From assembly GCA_031257995.1 (NCBI GenBank), contig JAIRNN010000213.1, positions 1 through 5,727 on the forward strand: 5,727 nucleotides of DNA, given 5' to 3'. Made by a program: the position numbers and the translations under genes. The number at the start of each line of letters is the position of its first letter. The first letter of the stretch is position 1. This DNA is from Spirochaetaceae bacterium. Lineage in GTDB: Bacteria; Spirochaetota; Spirochaetia; Treponematales; Breznakiellaceae. The notes below the pieces were generated by a model. The model was not told where the DNA came from. It saw only the letters and a program-made list of their open reading frames with translations, and ran no database searches. Of this stretch, positions 1-4,242 are shown in pieces.

Positions 1-744
1 ATCGACGCGATTCTCGGCGTTGAAGTCAATCCCATTGACGCGCTCAAGGTCGTGCTTGACACCGATTTCGACACCCGGAAATTCGAGGATCACGCGAAAA
101 TCGGTTCCAGCCGCATCGGGCTGAAAGGCGAATACACCGCCGGCCCGCTCACCGCGCACCTCCAGGGCGACGCCAGGATCCAGAACGAAAAGTACGCGGA
201 CCTGCTGGAGGATATTGGCAAAGCCGAAGCCGACAGCCGCCTCAAGGCTGTGGCTGCCGGCTTCCAGGTGACAAACAAGACTTCTCGCGGCGAGGCCAAA
301 ACACCGACGGACCATGCCAAAATCTATTATGCGGACTATGTTCCCGTGGGAAACCCCGGCGACCTGTCCCTCGCGTTCCGTATCGGCGCCGACTACAAGG
401 TGAACGACACTATCGGGGTATATCTCCAGATCGGCTCCGAAAACATCCTGTGGTTCAAGGGCGATGTCGACCTGAAAAAATCCGGGGAGTATGTCGCTGA
501 AGAGGAGGCAAAAGTAGATCCCAACTATGACGCGATGTGGAAATACCAGATGCCGGGCGCGGGCCTCTATGCCAAGCTGGGCGGAAAGATCACTTTCGGC
601 ACCAGCAGCATCGAGATATTTGACAAGATCAACCGGATCGGCGCGGGGGATTTGGAGAAACAGAACGCCACTGACAAGACAAAGTACGATTCGTACAGCC
701 CCATTACCAACCAGTTCCAGGTTGATTTCAACTGGGTGTTCTAG
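1..744 (+). CDS. Outer-membrane beta-barrel (porin-like) protein, 3' part
   Basis: The frame is open from base 1, so the gene starts upstream and only its last 247 codons are here. The GTG at 52 is internal, because the codons before it (IDAILGVEVNPIDALKVV) match the paralogue at 4318-5697. The protein has alternating polar/hydrophobic strands with charged loops and ends in QVDFNWVF. A terminal Phe after alternating aromatic residues is the usual recognition signal for outer-membrane barrel assembly. Shared blocks with the paralogue are FDTRKF/Y, HLQGD, AFRIGADYK, QIGS(E/D)N, SSIEIFDKIN and NQFQVDFNW. Between them lie loops differing in length and sequence, for example the acidic loop near 470-530. 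The likely role is an outer-membrane channel or surface protein; substrate unknown. A terminator follows at once, so it is the last gene of its transcript. Confidence 0.85.
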   Translation: MDAILGVEVNPIDALKVVLDTDFDTRKFEDHAKIGSSRIGLKGEYTAGPLTAHLQGDARIQNEKYADLLEDIGKAEADSRLKAVAAGFQVTNKTSRGEAKTPTDHAKIYYADYVPVGNPGDLSLAFRIGADYKVNDTIGVYLQIGSENILWFKGDVDLKKSGEYVAEEEAKVDPNYDAMWKYQMPGAGLYAKLGGKITFGTSSIEIFDKINRIGAGDLEKQNATDKTKYDSYSPITNQFQVDFNWVF

Positions 745-773
745 CGGCTCGGCGTAAACGCCTGTCGAGAAGC

Positions 774-803
774 AAAACCCCCGCCTTCGGGCGGGGGTTT
801 TTT
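774..803 (+). terminator. Rho-independent terminator of the barrel gene
   Basis: An 8-bp perfect stem (CCCCCGCC, 778-785; GGCGGGGG, 790-797) carries a TTCG tetraloop and is followed by six T. Four A precede the stem, so it may also work weakly on the other strand. It lies 30 bases after the stop at 744. Confidence 0.95.
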
Positions 804-1290
804 GTTGGGACAGCCCCCCCGGCGCGGAAAAGGGGGGCGAGCCAGCCTAGATGCGGGCCTACATTCAACCTGGGTGTAAGCCTGCGTCCAGCCTGGGTGT
901 AGACCTGCGTCTAGCCTGGGCGCAAACTTGCGCCCATATATTTAGTATGGGTCGTTTTGACCACCACTACCAGTGGTATGCGCCCGTGATTAAAGCCTGT
1001 GATGAAGGCGGGGGTGTCCTGTCCCCAGAATGGGGACTGCGCCGCCCTCTCCCATCACGCCGCCCCCAAGGAAAGCCCCTGCGGGGCCGGATGGGGGCGT
1101 TGCGGGGGCGGGCCCCCGCTGAGGGGGATAGCGTAAGACCAAACGGAGGGAGGTGCGGACACGCCTTTAGGCGTGGGCGTATCGACCGGAGCGCGTGTCT
1201 GGAGCAAAGGGGGAGACTTCCCCCTCTTATATTCAACTCGAGCGGGATGCTAGGCGCGGCGGGTCTGAAATTTGGTCGAAATCGTTAAAA
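804..1290. other. GC-rich non-coding stretch made of successive hairpins
   Basis: I see no credible gene here. The open frames on both strands give Arg/Pro/Gly-rich translations typical of GC-rich non-coding DNA. Instead there is a chain of inverted repeats: GCCCCCC 813-819 with 832-838; four 23-bp hairpin units at 846-937; CCCATA 933-938 with 946-951; ACCACT 963-968 with 972-977; GTCCCC 1021-1026 with 1032-1037; CGCCCCC 1061-1067 with 1093-1099, enclosing GCCCC 1075-1079 with 1083-1087; GCGGGGG 1102-1108 with 1113-1119; CACGCC 1160-1165 with 1170-1175; AGGGGGA 1208-1214 with 1219-1225. GACACGC 1158-1164 can alternatively pair with 1193-1199. This could be a structured RNA, a composite intergenic repeat, or both. 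No promoter for it was identified. Confidence 0.6.
846..937 (+). repeat. Four tandem 23-bp units, each a potential hairpin
   Basis: Units start at 846, 869, 892 and 915 with an exact 23-bp period. Units 2-4 begin CCTGGG. Unit 2 pairs CTGGGTGTA (870-878) with TGCGTCCAG (883-891) around loop AGCC. Unit 3 pairs 893-901 with 906-914 around GACC. Unit 4 pairs TGGGCGCA (917-924) with TGCGCCCA (929-936). Unit 1 is degenerate and folds only weakly. Several pairs in units 2 and 3 are G-U and become G-C in unit 4, so pairing is kept while sequence changes, which suggests the folded form matters. Confidence 0.8.
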
Positions 1291-1324
1291 TAGCAAAAGA
1301 TCATCGGCTTTTATGAAAATTCCA

Positions 1325-1353
1325 TTGACATGAGGGTATGCCGATGTTATACT
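1325..1353 (+). promoter_or_regulatory. Sigma-70 type promoter of the accessory operon
   Basis: TTGACA at 1325-1330 is a perfect -35 box. A 17-bp spacer leads to TATACT at 1348-1353, one mismatch from TATAAT. Transcription should start near 1360. It is the only strong + strand promoter seen ahead of the 1362-3509 genes. A 7-bp inverted repeat, CATCGGC (1302-1308) and GCCGATG (1340-1346), surrounds the -35 box and may be a regulator site. Confidence 0.8.
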
Positions 1354-1366
1354 CATATGCTATGAG
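1352..1366. promoter_or_regulatory. Inverted repeat over the -10/start site, candidate operator
   Basis: CTCATA (1352-1357), TGC, TATGAG (1361-1366) is a perfect 6-bp inverted repeat. It overlaps the last bases of the -10 box and the predicted start site, where a bound repressor would block polymerase. That is inference from position; no regulator gene is in the window. The second arm also contains the ATG of the 36-codon ORF. Confidence 0.4.
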
Positions 1367-1472
1367 AGCGGTAATATCACTTCCGGATATATATGAAAAG
1401 GTGGAGCAAACCGAGTTTGAACCCTATTTAACGGTGATGCTTGAGCCGCCGACGTTAAGGAGTTTTCCATGA
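1362..1472 (+). CDS. Small hypothetical protein, 36 residues, first ORF of the operon
   Basis: The frame reads MRAVISLPDIYEKVEQ and ends LRSFP, stopping at TGA 1470-1472. That stop overlaps the ATG of the next gene (ATGA, 1469-1472), the usual arrangement for translational coupling and the main reason to believe it. The composition is protein-like: acidic, no membrane segment, no signal peptide. The start is uncertain. In-frame ATGs also occur at 1338 and 1344, but they lie upstream of the predicted transcript start near 1360, whereas ATG 1362 would sit almost at the 5' end, making a nearly leaderless message. There is no Shine-Dalgarno. It may be a leader peptide setting translation of the next gene, or a relic N-terminus of a larger protein. 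I do not recognise a family. Confidence 0.35.
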   Translation: MRAVISLPDIYEKVEQTEFEPYLTVMLEPPTLRSFP

Positions 1473-1780
1473 GCGAATCTACTGGAACGACGGATACTGC
1501 CCAAAACGCGGAAAAATCTTTTTTTCATAACATCCCAACGAAAATTACAATGTCGTTTTTCCTCGCCATTACGGCCGGTATTGCGGCGGCGATTTCCGAT
1601 ACGGCCAAGAATTTCCTGCTCGAACTTCTCTGGCAATTGCCGATACGGGAGGTGTCTGCCGCGTCCGCAGGTCTCATTCTTGTCCGGGTCGTGCGCTCCG
1701 CGATCCCTGCTGTGGCGAGTAAGATCGCCGAAAAAAGAGTGCAAAAACAAAGGAAACAATCAAAAATACTGTGCCGATAA
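1469..1780 (+). CDS. Small membrane protein, first segment of a split membrane protein
   Basis: This 103-residue frame has a clear start: AAGGAG at 1457-1462, six bases before ATG 1469. It has a polar N-terminus (residues 1-26), a hydrophobic helix at about 27-44 (SFFLAITAGIAAAI), and a second hydrophobic or amphipathic stretch at about 62-87. The end is a basic tail (RVQKQRKQSKILCR) that looks unlike natural sequence. From the A6 run at 1731-1736 onward, the sequence makes better sense in the -1 frame, which continues SAKTKETIKNTVPIKERI into a second membrane helix. So this is either a complete small protein overlapping the next frame, or the N-terminal part of a longer protein interrupted by a one-base deletion or read through slippage. 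Family not recognised. Confidence 0.65.
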   Translation: MSESTGTTDTAQNAEKSFFHNIPTKITMSFFLAITAGIAAAISDTAKNFLLELLWQLPIREVSAASAGLILVRVVRSAIPAVASKIAEKRVQKQRKQSKILCR

Positions 1781-1808
1781 AGGAAAGAATCAAAAATAAT
1801 TTTCCGAA
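1749..1808 (+). repeat. 30-bp imperfect tandem duplication inside the membrane-protein region
   Basis: Units at 1749-1778 and 1779-1808 match at 25 of 30 positions; both begin AAAGGAAA and share ATCAAAAATA. In the frame of the 1771-1923 segment they give a ten-residue repeat, KETIKNTVPI and KERIKNNFPK. In the frame of the 1469 gene the first unit is read as RKQSKILCR and then a stop. The period is a multiple of three, and the sensible reading in only one frame suggests that frame is ancestral here. Confidence 0.7.
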
Positions 1809-1923
1809 AATTGTCAGGCATGCCGGCGAATTCGGTGTTGTCGGTTTGGTGATTGCCGGTATTGCATTTTTCGTAACCGCCAACGCCCCGTTAAAAAAAT
1901 TACTATGGATGACAACGGGATAA
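1771..1923 (+). CDS. Middle segment of the split membrane protein, one TM helix
   Basis: The frame is open from 1723 to the TAA at 1921-1923. The only ordinary start is GTG 1771, which overlaps the end of the preceding frame by ten bases and has no well-placed Shine-Dalgarno (AAAGG ends 17 bases upstream). The translation has a basic amphipathic part (KERIKNNFPKIVRHAGEF) and then a strong membrane helix (FGVVGLVIAGIAFFVTA), ending PLKKLLWMTTG. With no good start of its own, it is best read as the continuation of the 1469 frame after a -1 shift at 1731-1736. It also carries an in-phase A7 slippery run at 1893-1899 that would pass ribosomes into the next frame. Function unknown. Confidence 0.5.
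   Translation: MPIKERIKNNFPKIVRHAGEFGVVGLVIAGIAFFVTANAPLKKLLWMTTG
1893..1899 (+). promoter_or_regulatory. A AAA AAA heptamer, candidate -1 slippery site
   Basis: In the 1771-1923 frame the codons here are TTA AAA AAA TTA, so the run is in exact phase for the X XXY YYZ arrangement used in -1 ribosomal frameshifting. A -1 slip gives LKKITMDDNG and enters the frame of the 1905 gene. That gene has no Shine-Dalgarno of its own. I found no strong stimulatory hairpin directly downstream, so efficiency is uncertain. Confidence 0.4.
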
Positions 1924-2435
1924 AGAAGTCTATAACGATAACCAGGGATATATCCGGCATAGCATTACGTATTGAATACGACCCATTGAAAAACAATCCC
2001 AAAAGGGCTTCATTTGAAATGCGCCGATCCTCCCCGAAAGCGGATGACAAAGCCCCGCTGGACATCATTGGCCTTACAAAGGATACTGTCGGCAATCCGG
2101 GAAAGTTTTATTTTCTTCGACAGGGCAGTTTCAATGTGCCGGGGCCGTTTTGGGCCGGTGACAAGCTGACGTTTAACACATTGCACGAGGCAGAGGTTCA
2201 GGGAACAATAAACTTTGAGTTTCGAGAAGCCCGCAAAGTGGAAACACCGTTAGAATTTGAGGGGAGCATCATTTTTGAGCCAAAAAAGGGAGACAAAACG
2301 GGAACCTTGTCGGACTTTGAAGGAAAAATAATGCTTAAACCTTTGGAACCAATAGAAGAAGTGGAAACACCAACAGAAGAACCGACAATACCAACAGAAG
2401 GATCGGACATACCAACAGAAGGAGAGGGAGCATGA
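1905..2435 (+). CDS. Beta-rich hypothetical protein with Pro-Thr-Glu repeat tail
   Basis: The frame gives 176 residues from ATG 1905, which overlaps the previous frame and has no Shine-Dalgarno; the start may not be used independently. It has no signal peptide or membrane segment. Residues about 8-105 look like alternating beta strands (KKSITITRDISGIALRIEYD to GTINFEF). Residues about 115-145 hold two related pieces, FEGSIIFEPKKGD and FEGKIMLKPLEP. The C-terminus is an acidic Pro/Thr/Glu tail of four seven-residue units. If joined to the preceding membrane helix through the A7 run, this domain would lie outside the cytoplasm with the tail as a flexible stalk. The stop overlaps the next start (ATGA). 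Family not recognised. Confidence 0.7.
   Translation: MDDNGIKKSITITRDISGIALRIEYDPLKNNPKRASFEMRRSSPKADDKAPLDIIGLTKDTVGNPGKFYFLRQGSFNVPGPFWAGDKLTFNTLHEAEVQGTINFEFREARKVETPLEFEGSIIFEPKKGDKTGTLSDFEGKIMLKPLEPIEEVETPTEEPTIPTEGSDIPTEGEGA
2349..2432 (+). repeat. Four tandem 21-bp units encoding a PTE heptapeptide
   Basis: Units start at 2349, 2370, 2391 and 2412 and encode PIEEVET, PTEEPTI, PTEGSDI and PTEGEGA. The core CCAACAGAAG is exact in the last three units. The last unit also supplies the ribosome binding site of the next gene (AAGGAG at 2419-2424, seven bases before ATG 2432), so coding repeat and translation signal coincide. Confidence 0.9.
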
Positions 2436-2944
2436 AACAGACGGCATTCGCCGTTGTGATGCTGGCGGCGGCGTGGCGCCTGTTTGCCCAGCAGGGTGGC
2501 AGACAGCAGTTCGATTTGTCAGACGGCGGCCGATTGTACCGGGGGAAGGACACGTTATCCTTGGATGTTACCTTTGATGGTAAGGCACTGGTGATGTCGG
2601 GTACGGCAAGCGGGGTAACGAGGGGCGGCGGGGGTTACATCATCGCGCGCTTCTTGAAAAAACTGAAATTCAGCGGCTCCAAAAAACTTTTCATGCGTGT
2701 ATCCGGCATCAGCGGGGAGGACGACCGGTTTAATATGTATAAGTTGCTCAAGCTGGAACTAAACGGAATAGCGCAGAGAACCGTTACGCCGGCAATGAGG
2801 AACAAGAATGATCCCGATTACATCAACGCGCGGAACAAAGAGGCGGAATTTGATATATCGGGGATGCGGTTCATCAGAAGCATCAATCTGGTGTTCTACG
2901 ACTGCGCGATGAAGAAGGTAAAAATCGAAGTTTTTTACGAGTGA
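2432..2944 (+). CDS. Exported beta-sandwich-like hypothetical protein, copy 1
   Basis: The start is ATG 2432, with AAGGAG at 2419-2424 and an ATGA overlap with the previous gene. The 170-residue product has a Sec-type signal peptide: MKQ, a hydrophobic core, then WRLFA, with cleavage likely between A19 and Q20. An Arg just before the cleavage site is unusual. No lipobox Cys is present, so a soluble periplasmic or secreted protein is expected. The mature part is strand-rich: FDLS, LSLDVTFDGKALVMSGTASG, a Gly-rich turn (TRGGGGYI), KKLFMRVSGIS, LKLELNG, INLVFYDCAMKKVKIEVFYE. That order resembles jelly-roll carbohydrate-binding modules, but I cannot name a family; this is inference from strand pattern only. 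It is a close paralogue of 3015-3509, including a 63-base identical block. Confidence 0.85.
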   Translation: MKQTAFAVVMLAAAWRLFAQQGGRQQFDLSDGGRLYRGKDTLSLDVTFDGKALVMSGTASGVTRGGGGYIIARFLKKLKFSGSKKLFMRVSGISGEDDRFNMYKLLKLELNGIAQRTVTPAMRNKNDPDYINARNKEAEFDISGMRFIRSINLVFYDCAMKKVKIEVFYE

Positions 2945-2984
2945 ACGGGGAAAACACCTCATAATGTGAGGGAAAATAGTTGCG

Positions 2985-3009
2985 TTTGGGGAAATACCCA
3001 AAGAAGGAG
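2985..3009 (+). promoter_or_regulatory. Hairpin and ribosome binding site ahead of copy 2
   Basis: TTTGGG (2985-2990) and CCCAAA (2997-3002) form a perfect 6-bp stem ending one base before AAGGAG (3004-3009), itself five bases from ATG 3015. A weaker 5-bp stem (CCTCA 2957-2961, TGAGG 2967-2971) precedes it. Neither has a U-tract, so they are not terminators; they could shield the message or tune copy 2. The ribosome binding site is strong and fixes the start. Confidence 0.5.
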
Positions 3010-3014
3010 CGAAA

Positions 3015-3509
3015 ATGAAACGGATGACATTCACTTTAGTGATGCTGGCAGCGGCGTGGCGCCTGTTTGCCCAGCAAGACGGCAGACAGATGTTCGATTT
3101 GTCTGGCGGCGAGCGGTACCGGGACGATTCATCGACACTGGACTTTACTGTTGAGGGCAATGCCCTGGTGGTGTCGGGTACGGCAAGCGGAAAAGCCGGG
3201 GGCGGTTACATCATCACGTCCAGTGATGATATGCAATTCAGCGGCTACCAAAAACTTTTCATAAGGGTATCCGGCATCAGCGAGTACGACAGGTACAACG
3301 GGAAAAAGTTGCTCAAACTGGAACTAAACGGAATAGCGCAGAGAACCGTTACGCCGGCAATGAGGAACAAGAATGATCCCAATTACATCAACGCGCAGAA
3401 CGAAGAGGCGGTCTTTGACATATCGAAGGTGAAGAACATCAAAAGTATCAACCTGGTGTTCTATGACTGCGCTATGAACAGTGTAAGAATCGAAGTGTTT
3501 TACGAGTAG
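3015..3509 (+). CDS. Exported beta-sandwich-like hypothetical protein, copy 2
   Basis: This 164-residue tandem paralogue of 2432-2944 lies 70 bases downstream. It has the same signal peptide layout (MKRM, hydrophobic core, WRLFAQQ) with cleavage expected after residue 19, and no lipobox. The mature part keeps FDLSGG, ALVVSGTASG, KLF(I)RVSGIS, LLKLELNGIAQRTVTPAMRN, INLVFYDCAM and the ending IEVFYE. Copy 2 is shorter in the loop after the first strand and in the Gly-rich turn, and differs in surface positions (SSDDMQFSGYQ in place of RFLKKLKFSGSK). One Cys, in FYDCAM, is conserved in both. It is probably co-transcribed from the promoter at 1325. Two diverged copies suggest a hetero-pair or two ligand specificities; this is inference. 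Confidence 0.85.
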   Translation: MKRMTFTLVMLAAAWRLFAQQDGRQMFDLSGGERYRDDSSTLDFTVEGNALVVSGTASGKAGGGYIITSSDDMQFSGYQKLFIRVSGISEYDRYNGKKLLKLELNGIAQRTVTPAMRNKNDPNYINAQNEEAVFDISKVKNIKSINLVFYDCAMNSVRIEVFYE

Positions 3510-3601
3510 GCCCGAACTGGCGTCCGGAATGAGGATCGGATTCTACGAAAGCCGTTAACCCCACCCGCGCAAGAATTGTTACGGAAGCCTCTTTATATAC
3601 T

Positions 3602-3655
3602 AGACTTGTTTAACAACCCGGTTGGTTGCCGCGGACTAAAGTCCGTTTCAAGTCT
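3602..3655 (+). other. Branched stem structure (outer stem with two inner hairpins)
   Basis: AGACTTG (3602-3608) pairs with CAAGTCT (3649-3655). Inside lie two more perfect stems: CAACC/GGTTG (3614-3618 with 3624-3628) and CGGAC/GTCCG around a TAAA loop (3632-3636 with 3641-3645). Together they predict a three-way junction. The segment lies between the operon's last stop (3509) and the 11-bp array, with no coding frame. From 3510 to 3601 I see nothing definite. Confidence 0.55.
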
Positions 3656-3745
3656 TGCGGTTTTTCAGGCTAAAGCCGGGCTAAAGCCGGGCTAAAGCCG
3701 GGCTAAAGCCGGGCTAAAGCCGGGCTAAAGCCTTACAAAACCGCA
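3656..3745 (+). repeat. Six 11-bp GGCTAAAGCC units enclosed by a 9-bp inverted repeat
   Basis: GGCTAAAGCC occurs six times with an 11-bp period, starting at 3668, 3679, 3690, 3701, 3712 and 3723, with a single G between copies. Each unit is a short stem, GGC/GCC, around TAAA, the same loop as the hairpin at 3632-3645. The array is flanked by TGCGGTTTT (3656-3664) and AAAACCGCA (3737-3745), a perfect 9-bp inverted repeat, with AGGC (3667-3670) and GCCT (3730-3733) able to extend it. The identical copies imply recent expansion or upkeep by slippage. Confidence 0.9.
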
Positions 3746-3762
3746 TTTCTTAGCGGAAGTTG

Positions 3763-3801
3763 GCCAAACTATGTTTGGCATATAGAAACTTGAGGTTTCT
3801 A
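3763..3801. repeat. Two adjacent perfect 7-bp hairpins
   Basis: GCCAAAC (3763-3769) pairs with GTTTGGC (3773-3779) around TAT. TAGAAAC (3783-3789) pairs with GTTTCTA (3795-3801) around TTGAG. A weaker CCGC/GCGG stem (3741-3744 with 3753-3756) lies just before them. No U-tract follows, so they do not look like terminators. Confidence 0.6.
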
Positions 3802-3893
3802 AACAACTCTATTATTCGAAATGGCGTTTGGTATCAATTCAAGCGATATAAAAATTATGTAACTATTCATTCGCATGGAAAATCAGGAAGAAA

Positions 3894-3974
3894 AACCACG
3901 GAAAACGCAGAAAAGACGCTGAAAAGCAGAATTACAGGGTGAAAATTCCGCAAGATTCCGTGCCTTCCGCGGTT
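3894..3974. repeat. Imperfect inverted repeat of the CCACGGAA type
   Basis: AACCACGGAA (3894-3903) faces TTCCGCGGTT (3965-3974) with one mismatch. Between them lie further GGAA/TTCC-like pieces (ATTCCG at 3945, ATTCCG at 3955, GCCTTCCGC at 3962). The style resembles dispersed CACGGAA-rich intergenic repeats that I recall from several environmental genomes, but this is memory, not a search. It runs directly into the truncated HEPN frame. Confidence 0.45.
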
Positions 3975-4190
3975 AATTCTTTGGTTTTCATTGATCGACT
4001 GAATAGTTACAAAATTATCAAGAATGATATAAAAAAGAAATTGGAAAATTATTTATTATTTAGGCATTTTATAAGACATTCATATAGTTCAGAATTAGAC
4101 GGGAATGAAATGGGTCCGCTGATAAAAGACATTGAAGATGTATGGAAAATTATCAAATTTGATTTTGAAGCATTTATAAAGAATAATTGA
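3939..4190 (+). pseudogene. C-terminal fragment of a HepT-like HEPN ribonuclease toxin
   Basis: The open frame has 83 codons from GTG 3939, but the first 20 or so are translated from the preceding repeat and look arbitrary. From about residue 25 the sequence resembles the end of HepT-like HEPN proteins: IKKKLENYLLFRHFIRHSY, then SELDGNEMGPLIKDIEDVW, then FEAFIKNN. The HEPN R-x4-H motif with a following Tyr is present (R42, H47, Y49). Family members are usually about twice this length, so the N-terminal helices are missing. In a HepT/MNT pair, a nucleotidyltransferase antitoxin would be next door; none is here. There is no ATG start and no Shine-Dalgarno. The AT-rich composition differs from the GC-rich flanks and fits imported, decaying DNA. 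An active short HEPN protein is possible but less likely. Confidence 0.6.
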
Positions 4191-4242
4191 AATGTCCCTA
4201 TTGCACATGGCCTCCCTGTTTACGCCGCCTCTCCGCCAGCCA

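Noticed and set aside
851..1288. Long open frames on both strands in the GC-rich interval
   Set aside because: Translations are Arg/Gly/Pro-rich with no domain pattern, no ribosome binding site, and every part is accounted for by hairpins. GC-rich DNA leaves frames open by chance.
1731..1737. Classical A AAA AAG frameshift signal at the first poly-A run
   Set aside because: The heptamer is present, but its 0 frame would be one closed by TAA at 1720-1722 rather than the frame of the 1469 gene, so tandem slippage from that gene does not fit. Transcriptional slippage or a deletion remains possible.
3576..3601. Promoter TTGTTA with TATACT ahead of the structured region
   Set aside because: The spacer is only 14 bases and no extended -10 is present; too weak to list.
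3632..3648. Terminator of the operon at the CGGAC-TAAA-GTCCG hairpin
   Set aside because: The stem is only five pairs and is followed by just three T; it fits better as part of the branched structure.
3668..3732. CRISPR-like array
   Set aside because: Units are 10 bp with single-base gaps; there are no spacers, no leader and no cas genes.
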